Counted from the first letter of the stretch, positions 35,385 through 44,948 are shown. The stretch: 64,000 nt of DNA from Maribellus sp. CM-23 (GCF_021354595.1 NZ_JADWYJ010000002.1:310001-374000), one strand, 5' to 3'. Made by a program: numbers and translations. The notes: generated by a model from the sequence alone, not told the origin.

Positions 35385-36040
35385 AGAAAATTCAGGGACT
35401 CATATTATTGCTGGTGATTTCTCTTTTGGCAACGGCAGAAGATGGAAAGCATTCGGCACTGAATACGGCAGAAAAAGCAAATTACCTGACTCCTCTGGAG
35501 AAGGATGTGATATACGAAGTCAACCTGTTCCGCTCTAATCCTGCCCGGTATGCCGAACTGTACATTGAGCCCCTCGCCAGGTATTACGACAAAAAAATTC
35601 TTCATTACCCGGGAGATCGATCCATTCAAACGATCGAAGGTGTCAGAGCGCTGAACGAATGTGTGAGGGAGCTTAAAAAAGCAAATCCGCAGGGCATTAT
35701 GTATCCCAGCAAAGAGCTGTCGCAAGCTGCACGGAAACATCAGAAAGATCAGCAAAAGACAGGAAAAACCGGCCATATCGGCAGCGACGGTTCAAACATG
35801 CGGCAACGGGTTGAAAAATTTGGCAGGTGGCAGGTGCGCATCGGGGAAAACATTGCCTATGGAAATTCGAGCGCTCGCCAAATTGTGATTTTTCTCTTGA
35901 TCGATGACGGCGTAAAAGACCGCGGACACAGGGCCACCCTCCTCCACCCTGTTTTTAAACTGGTAGGAGTGGCCTGTGGCACTCACCCTGTATACGAAAC
36001 CATGTGTGTGATTGATTTTGCCGGAGGAATGGCGAAATAG
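35381..36040 (+). CDS. Exported CAP-domain (SCP/PR-1-like) protein
   Basis: 219 aa. Signal peptide (KIQGLILLLVISLLATAEDG) and CAP-like domain: EVNLFRSNPARYAELY, LSQAARKHQKDQQKTGKTGHI, RIGENIAYG and DDGVKDRGHRATLLHPVFKL with the His pair of the fold. CAP proteins bind lipids or sterols in other systems. Translation-coupled to the ATPase, so it probably acts with the exporter in the periplasm. Confidence 0.88.
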   Translation: MKKIQGLILLLVISLLATAEDGKHSALNTAEKANYLTPLEKDVIYEVNLFRSNPARYAELYIEPLARYYDKKILHYPGDRSIQTIEGVRALNECVRELKKANPQGIMYPSKELSQAARKHQKDQQKTGKTGHIGSDGSNMRQRVEKFGRWQVRIGENIAYGNSSARQIVIFLLIDDGVKDRGHRATLLHPVFKLVGVACGTHPVYETMCVIDFAGGMAK

Positions 36041-36069
36041 AATAGATAGTAAGTAAAAAGTAGTTAGTA

Positions 36070-37335
36070 ATGAGTAACAAACAAGATAAATATTGGCGCA
36101 AAAATAATATCCAAAAATTTCTATCAGGATTCCGGCTGCTGATTTCCAGCATCCATGTAGGTATTGTTTTTTTCATATTCTCGCTCGTTTTAATCCCCGT
36201 GATGAATTCAAATGCTCAATCCAGCATCGGATTCAACGGATACATCAAGGAGTTGAGTATGTATTACAAGCCGATAGAGCCAATGCCGGTTTCAGAAACA
36301 AAGTCGCTGGATGACCTTTTCCTCAACCAATTCCATAACCGTCTGAATTTTAAGTGGTACGCCAGTTCAAACTTAACCTTTGCTGTGGAAGCCCGAAACC
36401 GCCTGTTTTTTGGACAGATGATCAAGGACTTCCCGGAATACCAAAGCATGATAGAATCGGATAACGGGCTACTGGATATGGGAGCTGTTTTAGCCTCGGG
36501 AAGCGGATGGTTCATGCATTCGATGATCGATCGTGCATGGGTTGATTACACCAATGGGAAGCTCCAGTTTCGTCTGGGGCGTCAGCGAATTAACTGGGGC
36601 ACCAACCTCGTCTGGAATCCTAACGATGTGTTCAATACCTTTTCCTACTTCGATTTTGATTACGAGGAGCGCCCCGGAACCGATGGTATCCGTATGCAGT
36701 ATTACACCAGCGAAACATCCTCGGCAGAGCTGGTTTATAAGATCGGCCGTAAAGATTCAGCTGAAACAGCAATCGCAGGAATGTATCGCTTTTCGAAATT
36801 TAACTACGACATTCAGATTATGGGAGGCTGGGTTGGCCCCGATTATGTGCTGGGAGCCGGCTGGTCGGGCGATATAAAAGGCGGAGGATTTCGTGGCGAA
36901 GCCACCTGGTTCAAACCACGCAACAACGATGATCCTGAAAATTTTGAAAGTTTTGTAGCCTCCGTTTCGGGCGATTATACCTTCCGCAACAGCCTCTATC
37001 TGCATGCCGCCGTCCTTTACAACAGCCATGGCACCACCCACGATGCAGGAGGAAGAAGTTTCTTTGCCAGCAACTTGTCGGCCAAAATGCTTTCGTTTGG
37101 ACGCTACAACCTTTTTGCACAAAGCTCCTACCCTTTTACGCCTCTTTTCTCGGGCAATATCTCCGCCATGCTCAATCCCTGCGACGGTTCTTCCTATATC
37201 GGACCTTCGCTGACTTACTCCATTGGCAACAACTGGGAAGTGATGCTAAACGGCCAATTATTCCTTGGCCGCGCAGGCACCGAATACGGCGATTACGGAC
37301 AAGCTGTTTTTACACGAATTAAATGGTCATTTTAA
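36070..37335 (+). CDS. Outer-membrane β-barrel protein of the exporter operon
   Basis: 421 aa. An N-terminal hydrophobic segment with possible signal cleavage (FFIFSLVLIPVMNSNAQ) is followed by amphipathic strands with aromatic girdles (RLNFKWYASSNLTFAVEARN, LQFRLGRQRINWGTNLVWNP) and a terminal strand ending in TRIKWSF, the usual C-terminal Phe of β-barrels. It resembles the DUF1302/porin-like family. It is 29 bp after the CAP gene and may be the outer-membrane partner of the exporter. Confidence 0.75.
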   Translation: MSNKQDKYWRKNNIQKFLSGFRLLISSIHVGIVFFIFSLVLIPVMNSNAQSSIGFNGYIKELSMYYKPIEPMPVSETKSLDDLFLNQFHNRLNFKWYASSNLTFAVEARNRLFFGQMIKDFPEYQSMIESDNGLLDMGAVLASGSGWFMHSMIDRAWVDYTNGKLQFRLGRQRINWGTNLVWNPNDVFNTFSYFDFDYEERPGTDGIRMQYYTSETSSAELVYKIGRKDSAETAIAGMYRFSKFNYDIQIMGGWVGPDYVLGAGWSGDIKGGGFRGEATWFKPRNNDDPENFESFVASVSGDYTFRNSLYLHAAVLYNSHGTTHDAGGRSFFASNLSAKMLSFGRYNLFAQSSYPFTPLFSGNISAMLNPCDGSSYIGPSLTYSIGNNWEVMLNGQLFLGRAGTEYGDYGQAVFTRIKWSF

Positions 37336-37550
37336 TGCACAAAAGTGATTATCGAATGCATTTATTATTTATTTTTGGGCGTTCTTAAAAAGCGAGTGTG
37401 CCCGTCAACGGATGGACAAAACTCAGAGGTTGTCCGGAGCATTCGGGCTCCCAAGCTGAGGATCGCAAAAAACATAAACTAGCAGGAGTACTCAGTGGTA
37501 GTCCCGAGTGCTCGGGATCCCAAGCTGAGGGGTTTCAAAACTAAAAATAT
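37336..37550. pseudogene. Two decayed copies of tRNA-Gly
   Basis: TCCCAAGCTGAGGATCGC (37449-37466) matches the anticodon-to-variable part of tRNA-Gly (TTCCCAAGCTGAGGGTCGC). A second copy (37482-37540) keeps GCAGGAGTA, CTCAGTGGTAG and TCCCAAGCTGAGG but has lost pairing in the T-arm. Both lie upstream of the intact tRNA-Gly, in the same direction. Confidence 0.6.
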
Positions 37551-37622
37551 GCGGGAGTAGCTCAGTGGTAGAGCATCAGCTTCCCAAGCTGAGGGTCGCG
37601 GGTTCGACCCCCGTTTCCCGCT
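37551..37622 (+). tRNA. tRNA-Gly (CCC)
   Basis: 72 nt. Acceptor GCGGGAG/TTCCCGC with discriminator T, D-arm GCTCAGTGGTAGAGC, anticodon loop CTTCCCAAG, and T-arm GCGGGTTCGACCCCCG. No encoded CCA. Confidence 0.95.
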
Positions 37623-37632
37623 CACTGATAAT

Positions 37633-37668
37633 AAAGGAGTTAGATGAAAGTCTGGCTCCTTTTTGTTT
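37633..37668 (+). terminator. Terminator of tRNA-Gly
   Basis: AAAGGAG (37633-37639) pairs with CTCCTTT (37656-37662), with a T-rich tail. Confidence 0.65.
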
Positions 37669-37956
37669 TGACGGATGCAACATTAAGATGAAGACGTTGA
37701 AGCAGAATATGATCTTCATTTTTTTCGCATCTCCGGCAAATTTCCTTCTCATATTATCCATTCAACAAAACGATTAAAGAAGGGTGTAAAATTCTCCCCT
37801 GCCTATTTCTTTTGTATCCAGCAAACAGATATAATACACCATTATTCTCATTCGCTCAAATTAGGCAGAAGACTTGCGATGAAGAGTATTCTTTAGCAAA
37901 AAAGATCTTCAATTGTTATCGTTGCCGGCAACACAAAACATAAATACAAAACGAAC

Positions 37957-38478
37957 ATGAAAAAGATTTTATTGACACTTTTCGCATTTTCAGTCCTTTT
38001 GATTGGCTGTAACGATGAAAACGGGTCTGGTGTACTTAGAGTATCACTAACAGATGCTCCGGGAGACTACGAGGCAGTATTAGTCGACCTTCAAGGTTTA
38101 AAAATAAATGCTTCGAACGACACTTCGGACATCAGTGAATGGCAGGATTTAGCGCTTGATACTATGGGGCAGATTGACCTGCTTACCTTAATGAATGGCA
38201 ATTCGATATTGCTGACCGAAGATGAAATCCCCGTTGGAAGGATCAACCAGATGCGAATGATTTTGGGGTCAAACAATCAAATTGTTGTTGCCGGTGATAC
38301 GTTAGATTTGGAAACTCCATCTGCACAACAATCCGGATTAAAATTCAATATTCATGCTGATATTGCTGAAGAACAAACTTTTGAAATGACACTGGACTTT
38401 GATGCAGAAAATTCAGTGATCAGCAAAGGAAATGGTAGCTATTCACTAAAACCGGTCATTTCTGTGATCACCGAATAG
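37957..38478 (+). CDS. DUF4382-domain lipoprotein
   Basis: 173 aa. Lipobox LLIGC (Cys18) after a hydrophobic signal; the mature part (VLRVSLTDAPGDYEAVLVDL, GRINQMRMILGSNN) is the DUF4382 fold of Bacteroidota. These are outer-membrane-facing lipoproteins of unknown role. A perfect terminator follows. Confidence 0.85.
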   Translation: MKKILLTLFAFSVLLIGCNDENGSGVLRVSLTDAPGDYEAVLVDLQGLKINASNDTSDISEWQDLALDTMGQIDLLTLMNGNSILLTEDEIPVGRINQMRMILGSNNQIVVAGDTLDLETPSAQQSGLKFNIHADIAEEQTFEMTLDFDAENSVISKGNGSYSLKPVISVITE

Positions 38479-38516
38479 TATCAACTTTATTCGATCAATT
38501 AAAGAATAGATAAAAG

Positions 38517-38539
38517 GGAGGCAAAAGCCTCCTTTTTTT
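38517..38539 (+). terminator. Terminator of the DUF4382 gene
   Basis: GGAGGC (38517-38522), AAAA loop, GCCTCC (38527-38532), then seven T. Confidence 0.9.
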
Positions 38540-38763
38540 GCCGTTTTTCCAGAGTATCTTAATTTTCACCCACCTTACAGACTAAAATTTTTCTCAAAAA
38601 AACATGAGGAAAATACACAGCATAAAAACCTGATTAGTTGATATATGTATATCATCATTTTTTGTATTTCAAACACGATTTTTGTAACTTTTATACTCCT
38701 TTTGTTACACCCAATTAACCTGTGATTTCCAGAAAATATTTCAAAAACTAAAAATCAACTGTT

Positions 38764-39750
38764 ATGAAAGCAAAACTTATTTTGTTAGTGCTTTTGATTA
38801 TCGGAAGCACTGCATGCTTAGATCAAGAGATTCAAGTTCCTGCAAACTTGAAATCTGCAAGTTCATCAAATCCTGAGGATATTACTTCAACTCTTCTTAA
38901 TCAAATAAATAATAATCTTGAAGCAGAAGGTGTGAATTACAGAATTGCGATGATTGAGAAATTAGTTACGGCAAATGGTAGCGATAACGGAGCAACCATT
39001 TATTCTCAGATTGTTGGAAACAAAAAATTAATAGCACACTTTGTTCCCGGAGATACAAGAAGAGAATGGAGTGGAAATGGAGCTACGAAAATTACCTATG
39101 TCATTGATCAACTTGATGCTGTACCCCAGAATGGAGGATTAGATGCTTCCGAAACCACTGATGCAATAAAAAGAGGTTTTGGAACATGGGATGCTACTAT
39201 TTGTTCAGACCTCGGATTAACTCAAATCCCTGACGGTGGAGAAGATATTGGCGTTTTTGCGTATTCCTGGTGGTCAAATTTTTATAATGTAAATGGTTTT
39301 CCTGAACCAGAATTTTGGCAGGGAAGTCCTTTTATTTTTGCAGATATTCATCAGTGCGGATGGGGTGATTTGCCTTTTGCACCTGAATCAGGTATACTTG
39401 GCTATACTGTAACTTATGTGTTTGTAGATGACAACGGTTATACTGACATTAACAGTGATGGATTATTAGATGCTGCTTTTAGAGAAACCTACTATAGTGA
39501 TAATTACAATTGGCAATTACCAAACCAATTGGCAGAAGGATATATTGAGGTTGAAACAGTGGCTGTTCATGAAATTGGGCATTGCTTGAGTCAGGGGCAT
39601 TTTGGAACAGTATTGATAAAAAATGATGGGACTGTTAAGTTTTCACCCCGAGCCGTTATGAACGTTGTATATTGGGATGTACTAACTGAATTGCAAGGGA
39701 CAGATATTGGTGGACATTGTGGTATATGGGACAGTTGGCCTTATGAATAA
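38764..39750 (+). CDS. Lipoprotein zinc metallopeptidase (matrixin-like)
   Basis: 328 aa. Signal with lipobox STAC (Cys19) and a mature part containing VAVHEIGHCLSQGHFG: HEIGHxxxxxH at 269-279 gives three zinc ligands and the catalytic Glu270. An upstream region (ITYVIDQLD, DAIKRGFGTWDATICSDLGL) resembles the matrixin catalytic fold. Probably a surface protease; substrate unknown. It is AT-richer than neighbours. Confidence 0.8.
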   Translation: MKAKLILLVLLIIGSTACLDQEIQVPANLKSASSSNPEDITSTLLNQINNNLEAEGVNYRIAMIEKLVTANGSDNGATIYSQIVGNKKLIAHFVPGDTRREWSGNGATKITYVIDQLDAVPQNGGLDASETTDAIKRGFGTWDATICSDLGLTQIPDGGEDIGVFAYSWWSNFYNVNGFPEPEFWQGSPFIFADIHQCGWGDLPFAPESGILGYTVTYVFVDDNGYTDINSDGLLDAAFRETYYSDNYNWQLPNQLAEGYIEVETVAVHEIGHCLSQGHFGTVLIKNDGTVKFSPRAVMNVVYWDVLTELQGTDIGGHCGIWDSWPYE

Positions 39751-39822
39751 ATACAGATAAGGAATATTTGGAAACAGCGATATAAAGCCGTGATTAGTTA
39801 AGTGCTATTATGCTGTTTCTTC

Positions 39823-39863
39823 AAACAAAGAGGCAGTCTCAAAAGGGCGGTCTCTTTGTTGCC
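39823..39863 (+). terminator. Hairpin after the metallopeptidase gene
   Basis: AACAAAGAG (39824-39832) and CTCTTTGTT pair around a 22-nt loop; no long T run follows, so termination is uncertain. Confidence 0.45.
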
Positions 39864-39924
39864 ATATTTTCATTTGATTTTAATCTCAACACCTATCACA
39901 GTAAAAATCCAAAATCATTATGAT

Positions 39925-40512
39925 ATGAGCAAAATCAATTTAGATCTTAACAGTCCGAATGTGCTAAAATTAGCATGGCTACTCAGTAATGGGCAGATAA
40001 TGCTGTTGACAAGCACCAATAAGGAAAAAACGATTAATGGGATAATTACTCTGGGCTGGTGTAATCCTACATCATTTGAACCATTTCTGGTAATTGCTTC
40101 CATCGGCAGCGGAGGGAAAGAAACAGGCGATAGAGCATATCGATATTGTTACTCATTAATCAACGAAACAAAAGAATTCGGGATAAATGTTCCGACCCCT
40201 GATCTTACCGAAGCAATCGTGAAAATCGGTACGTCCCATAGTAACGAGGTAGATAAATTTAAAGAAACAGGCTTGACTCCTTTGCACGCGGGTAAAATTA
40301 GCGCCCCGTTAATTGAAGAATGCTTTCTTAATGTTGAATGCAAGGTAACTGACCAGTTTATTACAGGCGACCATACCGTTTTTGTTGCAGAGCCTGTTCA
40401 AGTATTCGTAAATGATGATTTAATTGTTGATGGCAGGTTTTCAGATAAATATGTTAACAAGAACAATCAGTTACACATGGGTGATTTCGTTTCGATGTGG
40501 AATGCCTGGTAG
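39925..40512 (+). CDS. Flavin reductase-like (FMN-binding split barrel) protein
   Basis: 195 aa from ATG at 39925 (MSKINLDLNS); the frame is open upstream through the hairpin. The flavin-reductase fold shows NGIITLGWCNPTSFEPFLVI, YSLINETKEFGINVP and LIEECFLNVECKVTDQFITG. Such proteins bind FMN and supply reduced flavin or act as oxidoreductases. No partner oxygenase is adjacent. Confidence 0.85.
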   Translation: MSKINLDLNSPNVLKLAWLLSNGQIMLLTSTNKEKTINGIITLGWCNPTSFEPFLVIASIGSGGKETGDRAYRYCYSLINETKEFGINVPTPDLTEAIVKIGTSHSNEVDKFKETGLTPLHAGKISAPLIEECFLNVECKVTDQFITGDHTVFVAEPVQVFVNDDLIVDGRFSDKYVNKNNQLHMGDFVSMWNAW

Positions 40513-40525
40513 AGTATGCATTTTA

Positions 40526-41956
40526 TCAATTGCCTGAGCTTAGTTCTTTCACCAGCCGGTAAAGAAATTCCTGTGCCTCAAAAAGGACGTTGATCGCAAT
40601 TCGCTCGTCCTTCCCATGTGCTCTGTTCTCATTAATATCCTCAAATATTCCACTGACGCCATACGTCGGGATTCCTGCATTTCTTAAAAATAATCCATCA
40701 GAAGCCCCCGTTGACATGGTAGAAATCACTGCCACACCAGGCCACATATCGTTGGTAACGTTGGTTACCTTATCCATTATTTCAGAAGATAACGGTGACG
40801 ACTCACCGGAAATATTATCCCAAACAGGAGTTATTTTAATCCTTTCGTTTGCCACTACGCTTTTGATTGTATTATACACGTCATCGATTGGAGTATCGGG
40901 TAATATACGGCAATTAACCGTTGCTTTAGCAGTCTGAGGCAAAGCATTCTCGGCATGACCTCCTTCAATCAGGGTAGCAACACAAGTTGTTCGTAACAGA
41001 GCATTGTAGAATGGTACTTTAGAAAGTCTTGAAATTGCTTCCGCATCAGGAGGTGAATTCAAAATGGCTTTCATATCAACTGCAACCTGTCCTTTTTCGA
41101 TATTCGACATGACTTCAAAATAATTACGGGTGCTTTCATTCAGTTCACACGGAAATTCGTACTTGGCTAATCTCGAAAGTGCTTCAGCCAGTTCAAAGAT
41201 GGCATTGTTTTTTGTCGGCATCGAACTGTGCCCTCCCTTGGTCTTTACTTCCAAATCATAACTTTGATATATTTTTTCAGCGACCTGAATTTCGTTTAAT
41301 TTATATTCTCCGTTTATAATTTGTCCGGAACCTCCCTCGTTGATACAAAACCCTGCATCAAGCAAGTCAAAATGTTCCTTTAAAATCCACTGTAATCCGT
41401 TAGGACCACCATTCTCCTCGTCTGAGGTTAAACAAACAACAATATCTCTTTCGGGTACATATCCTTCCCGGAAATAAGAAATCAGATTGGTGATAAAAAT
41501 GGCAGCCATTGCTTTATCATCTGCTGTTCCTCTTCCATAATAAAATCCGTCTGATTCGGTCAGTTTAAAAGGATCAGCAGACCATTCTCCCTTTTTAGCA
41601 TCTACCACGTCAATATGAGCAAGAAGTAATAAAGGTCTGTTCTTCCCGATACCTCTGTAACGGGCAACCAAATTTCCTTTGGTTGGTTCCAGCGATAAAA
41701 CATGCACATCTTCTTTCGGAAATCCTGCATCAATTAGCGTTTTTTCCATTGCCTGCGATGCAATTGTTGTATTCCCATCTGAAGTGGAGGTATTAATTTC
41801 TACTAATTCTTTAAATATTCCGGTCAGAAGAGTATTCTTATCATTTAAATTCTCTTGTGCATAACAAGAATTATTTTGAACAAAATTGAAGGCAATAGCT
41901 AAAATTAAAAACAAACTGAATTTGCGGGGCAGATCAAAGATGATTACATTTTTCAT
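40526..41956 (-). CDS. Exported M20-family metallopeptidase
   Basis: 476 aa from ATG at 41956 (MKNVIIFDLP). A signal peptide (LFLILAIAFNFVQNNSCYAQ) is followed by the M20 catalytic domain (LLLLAHIDVVDAKKGEWSAD, YGRGTADDKAMAAIFITNL, LTSDEENGGPNGLQW) and dimerisation domain (VKTKGGHSSMPT), ending in the His motif VISTMSTGASDGLFLRNAG. Two zinc ions are expected. Relatives are carboxypeptidases/dipeptidases (for example PepV, CPG2-like). Its substrate is probably a dipeptide, in the periplasm. Confidence 0.92.
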   Translation of the reverse strand: MKNVIIFDLPRKFSLFLILAIAFNFVQNNSCYAQENLNDKNTLLTGIFKELVEINTSTSDGNTTIASQAMEKTLIDAGFPKEDVHVLSLEPTKGNLVARYRGIGKNRPLLLLAHIDVVDAKKGEWSADPFKLTESDGFYYGRGTADDKAMAAIFITNLISYFREGYVPERDIVVCLTSDEENGGPNGLQWILKEHFDLLDAGFCINEGGSGQIINGEYKLNEIQVAEKIYQSYDLEVKTKGGHSSMPTKNNAIFELAEALSRLAKYEFPCELNESTRNYFEVMSNIEKGQVAVDMKAILNSPPDAEAISRLSKVPFYNALLRTTCVATLIEGGHAENALPQTAKATVNCRILPDTPIDDVYNTIKSVVANERIKITPVWDNISGESSPLSSEIMDKVTNVTNDMWPGVAVISTMSTGASDGLFLRNAGIPTYGVSGIFEDINENRAHGKDERIAINVLFEAQEFLYRLVKELSSGN

Positions 41957-42155
41957 GGCAAAGGTATTATGAGTTGATCCGTTTTTTCTGAATAAAATCG
42001 ATACAAGCAACTAACTATCATACGGTTATTGTCGCAAATAGTTTTTCGAACCAAACTTTATAAATTCAACGAAACCTTCCCTCTTCCCACTAAAACAAAT
42101 AGCCGCAACAAAAAGGGCTTAACTGATTGTTAAACCCTATTAGAAAATAATTTCC

Positions 42156-42758
42156 TTACCGCTTTCCTTTTTTCATGGTAATGGTTCCTTCCCAATGGTG
42201 ATGAGAATTTGTATCCTCGCTGCTGTTGTAATCATTGGTCATACCACCGCCCGAAGCATCTTCAAATCTTCCTGTTCCTCCGATAATTTCAAACGGATCT
42301 CTCCAATACGAAACCACATAATCGGGATGGTCTTCCAATCTGCCGGGAAATACAGTTCCGCTTACGGTAACAAACAGAGTATCGCCATTTGCTGCGACAA
42401 TGTAGGCGTACGCATCCCCATAATCGCCATGATCCAATTGACCTTCGGGTGTAAAATAAGGCGTTACGCAAAAATCAAAATGCACCATCGATTGCCCTAC
42501 ATGCGTACCCGTTCCAACCCCATCGACAAAAACATTAATGTTGCATTTGTCGGTAGGTATTCCAAACGGACCATACAAATAGGTACCTACATAATCCACC
42601 ACGAAAGGGACAGTAACCATTTTGGAGTCATCCGATTTACTCGCTCCCAATTCACCACTCTTTAATTGATTGTCGCCAACCTCATCAGAGATTTCTGAGC
42701 ATGAAAAACAAATTCCAATGCCTAACACCAAGAGAAATAACTTACTTAAGCTTTTCAT
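42156..42758 (-). CDS. Small lipoprotein of unknown function
   Basis: 200 aa from ATG at 42758 (MKSLSKLFLL). Lipobox FSCS after LLVLGIGICF. The mature part (VPFVVDYVGTYLYGPFGIPT, FVDGVGTGTHVGQSMVHFDF, IIGGTGRFEDASGGGM) resembles a β-barrel allene-oxide-cyclase-like or dirigent-like motif, as the GGTGRFxxAxG pattern is typical of that fold. Role unknown. Confidence 0.65.
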   Translation of the reverse strand: MKSLSKLFLLVLGIGICFSCSEISDEVGDNQLKSGELGASKSDDSKMVTVPFVVDYVGTYLYGPFGIPTDKCNINVFVDGVGTGTHVGQSMVHFDFCVTPYFTPEGQLDHGDYGDAYAYIVAANGDTLFVTVSGTVFPGRLEDHPDYVVSYWRDPFEIIGGTGRFEDASGGGMTNDYNSSEDTNSHHHWEGTITMKKGKR

Positions 42759-43071
42759 AATTTTGAATTTAGATGAAACAATAAACTCCTGGCTTTCACA
42801 ATTTAACCGGATAACAGAAGATGTATGCATTTGGATTTATAGCTACTGAAGAACTCAGCTTTTATGTACTAAAAGATACAGATTTTTAAAGTTAGAAGCA
42901 ATTTAAATTAGTTCAACACTCGCATCTACCTATCTGTATAACAAAACATTAGAAACAAAATACGCGAAAAAGGAATAAATGGCACCGTAGATTCGAATCT
43001 CAAATCCGTTTTTATTCGTTAACTTGTTTAGGCAATAAAAATGTTTTTTTAGTTCAAATGAAAGTTGAGCC

Positions 43072-43515
43072 ATGTCAGGAGTAATTGTCAGCGATAATGA
43101 ACCTCTCTATACGCTGAGTATTGCCGCAAAACTTTCACAAACGGCTCAGCATTCTATCCGGCAGTATATCGACAGAGGCCTGCTCATTCCCCATAAAAAA
43201 GAATCCAGACGGCATTTATTCTCAAATTCAGATATCCAACGGTTGATCTGGATAAGAAAATGCCTGGAAGAAAACGGGTTAAATTTTGCAGGAATAAAGG
43301 CCAAACTGGCGTTGATTCCCTGTTGGAAAATTACCAACTGTTCGCTGGTATCCAGAAAAAACTGTGATGCTTACTACTCATCCAGTCATCCTTGCTGGGT
43401 AGCCTCCCAAAAAGGAGAAGAATGTAAAAACAGAGACTGTAAAATGTGTGAAGTGTACCGTTCGATTACGGCTAACATAGAACTAAAGTCACTATTGAGG
43501 AAATATTTACCCTAA
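43072..43515 (+). CDS. MerR-family regulator with cysteine-rich tail
   Basis: 147 aa. N-terminal MerR HTH (LYTLSIAAKLSQTAQHSIRQ, GLLIPHKKESRRHLFSNSD). The C-terminal 60 residues carry eight cysteines (IPCWKITNCS, NCDAYYSSSHPCW, CKNRDCKMCEVY), suggesting a metal or redox sensor rather than a drug-binding domain. Similar proteins sit next to AhpD and globin genes in Bacteroidota. It likely controls the neighbours at 43584-46474. Confidence 0.85.
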   Translation: MSGVIVSDNEPLYTLSIAAKLSQTAQHSIRQYIDRGLLIPHKKESRRHLFSNSDIQRLIWIRKCLEENGLNFAGIKAKLALIPCWKITNCSLVSRKNCDAYYSSSHPCWVASQKGEECKNRDCKMCEVYRSITANIELKSLLRKYLP

Positions 43516-43583
43516 CAAAAATCCATCCATCCTTGAAAATCGCGAATAGATGGATTTTTGAAAATTCTCAGTTTGAAAATTCA

Positions 43584-43976
43584 TCAAGCATTTACCATCG
43601 TGCTTCTTACATGTTCGCATGCCTGGTCCACTTCTTTTGTGAACTCATCGAAATTTAATTGAAGCCCGTTTACATAAGCACTCCAACCGGCAGTCGATTT
43701 TGCGTAATGCACAGCTTCCTCAATTTCCTCTTCCGTTGCCCCGTTCAATTTTGCCATTTCGGTATGGAAATAGGCACAATAGCGACACTTGGTAGCGGCT
43801 GAAATCGCTACCCCAATTAATTCCCGGTCTTTGTTCGGAATAGCGCCTTCTGCCAGGTGAATACTTTTGAACAGATTCCATTCCAACTCAATGGTCGATT
43901 CCGGTACGCTTTTAAACATTGCCGGAACCAAGCCAAACATCTGTTCGATCTCATTAAATACAGCTTCCCTACTCAT
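43584..43976 (-). CDS. AhpD-like carboxymuconolactone decarboxylase-family protein
   Basis: 130 aa from ATG at 43976 (MSREAVFNEI). The CMD fold with CRYCAYFHTEMAK (Cys-x-x-Cys and His) gives an AhpD-like peroxidase active site. It has a strong SD (GGGGAGGAT at 43982-43990 on the minus strand), unusual in this phylum. It may reduce peroxides through its thiols and is divergent from the MerR gene cluster. Confidence 0.82.
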   Translation of the reverse strand: MSREAVFNEIEQMFGLVPAMFKSVPESTIELEWNLFKSIHLAEGAIPNKDRELIGVAISAATKCRYCAYFHTEMAKLNGATEEEIEEAVHYAKSTAGWSAYVNGLQLNFDEFTKEVDQACEHVRSTMVNA

Positions 43977-43981
43977 TGTAA

Positions 43982-43990
43982 ATCCTCCCC
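43982..43990 (-). promoter_or_regulatory. Strong Shine-Dalgarno site of the AhpD-like gene
   Basis: GGAGG core ends 7 nt before the ATG at 43976. Most genes here lack such a site. Confidence 0.6.
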
Positions 43991-44382
43991 TTAAATTGTT
44001 AATCAAATGATTTACAAGTTATTAAATTTATGCATCAATTAAAATACCAATCCATCTTTATTTATTTAAAGAATGTTAATAGCCGTTACTCCATCATGAA
44101 AAATGAGAAGATTTATTATCCCGTTAAAAGCCAATCGTATTCTTTTCAGCAACCAGCAACAAACTTAGTACAGGAAGCGATCCCGTTCTTCAACGACATG
44201 AGAATCTGTCAACTATATCAAACAAGCATTTACTCTTAAACCCTGAACCGGATTAGCGATTCGATCCTCTCCGAAATTCATTTTCCAGCGCGGTATGATT
44301 TTAAGGCTGATTTTTTACCTTTACAAAACAAACCATCCAATTTAGGTTTGCGTAAAAGTCCCAAAATCAACAATCTTCAATC

Positions 44383-44853
44383 ATGAAAAAATTACCTGTT
44401 TCTCTACTTATCTTGCTCATGCTGCTCGGAGCCTGTTCAACAACCAGTAAATTGGCCAACGAAGCCATCCATTATGCCCTAGTCGGACAAAATGAAAAGA
44501 TTATTTTTAAAAGACTGGGAGCTCCCTCGAGCGTAACAAGCACTTCTGACGGAGGAAAAGAGATGCTTTATGAATACCAAAGCAAGGGCATGTTTACCAC
44601 TCCCAACAAATCCAAATTAACACTAAACTATACCGGTGATATGGGAAACACCCAGCAACATCTTAACTGGCAATACTCCAATGCCAGCACACGAACCAAT
44701 GCACCGGAATATACAATCTATCAAAAAGATATATCCCTTATCAAAGTTTTTCTCAACAAGGAAGGAAATTGTACCCGTGTTGAACACAACCTCACCAAAG
44801 AGCAACTGGAGTATTTCTATGGAAGTTTCAAACAGTTTGTTCCCCAAAAATAA
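44383..44853 (+). CDS. Lipoprotein of unknown function
   Basis: 156 aa. Lipobox LLGAC (Cys18). The mature part resembles SmpA/BamE-like or DUF-type small lipoproteins: LVGQNEKIIFKRLGAPSSVT followed by a β-strand (KEMLYEYQS) fits the BamE-like 'small repeat' fold, but this is a weak match. Convergent with the ABM gene through a shared terminator. Confidence 0.65.
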   Translation: MKKLPVSLLILLMLLGACSTTSKLANEAIHYALVGQNEKIIFKRLGAPSSVTSTSDGGKEMLYEYQSKGMFTTPNKSKLTLNYTGDMGNTQQHLNWQYSNASTRTNAPEYTIYQKDISLIKVFLNKEGNCTRVEHNLTKEQLEYFYGSFKQFVPQK

Positions 44854-44892
44854 AAAAGTCAAAACGCGCCCTCATCCCAATAGGAAAGGACA

Positions 44893-44934
44893 AACAAATA
44901 AAGGAGCCGGAAAATTCAGGCTCCTTTATTTGTT
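44893..44934. terminator. Bidirectional terminator between convergent genes
   Basis: AACAAATAAAGGAGCC (44893-44908) is perfectly complementary to GGCTCCTTTATTTGTT (44919-44934): 16 bp with a 10-nt loop. Confidence 0.85.
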
Positions 44935-44948
44935 GCATCCCCCCCTTT

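Noticed and set aside
44030..44239. 69-codon plus-strand ORF
   Set aside because: It sits in the divergent promoter area of the AhpD-like gene and has no signal or domain; low-complexity composition.
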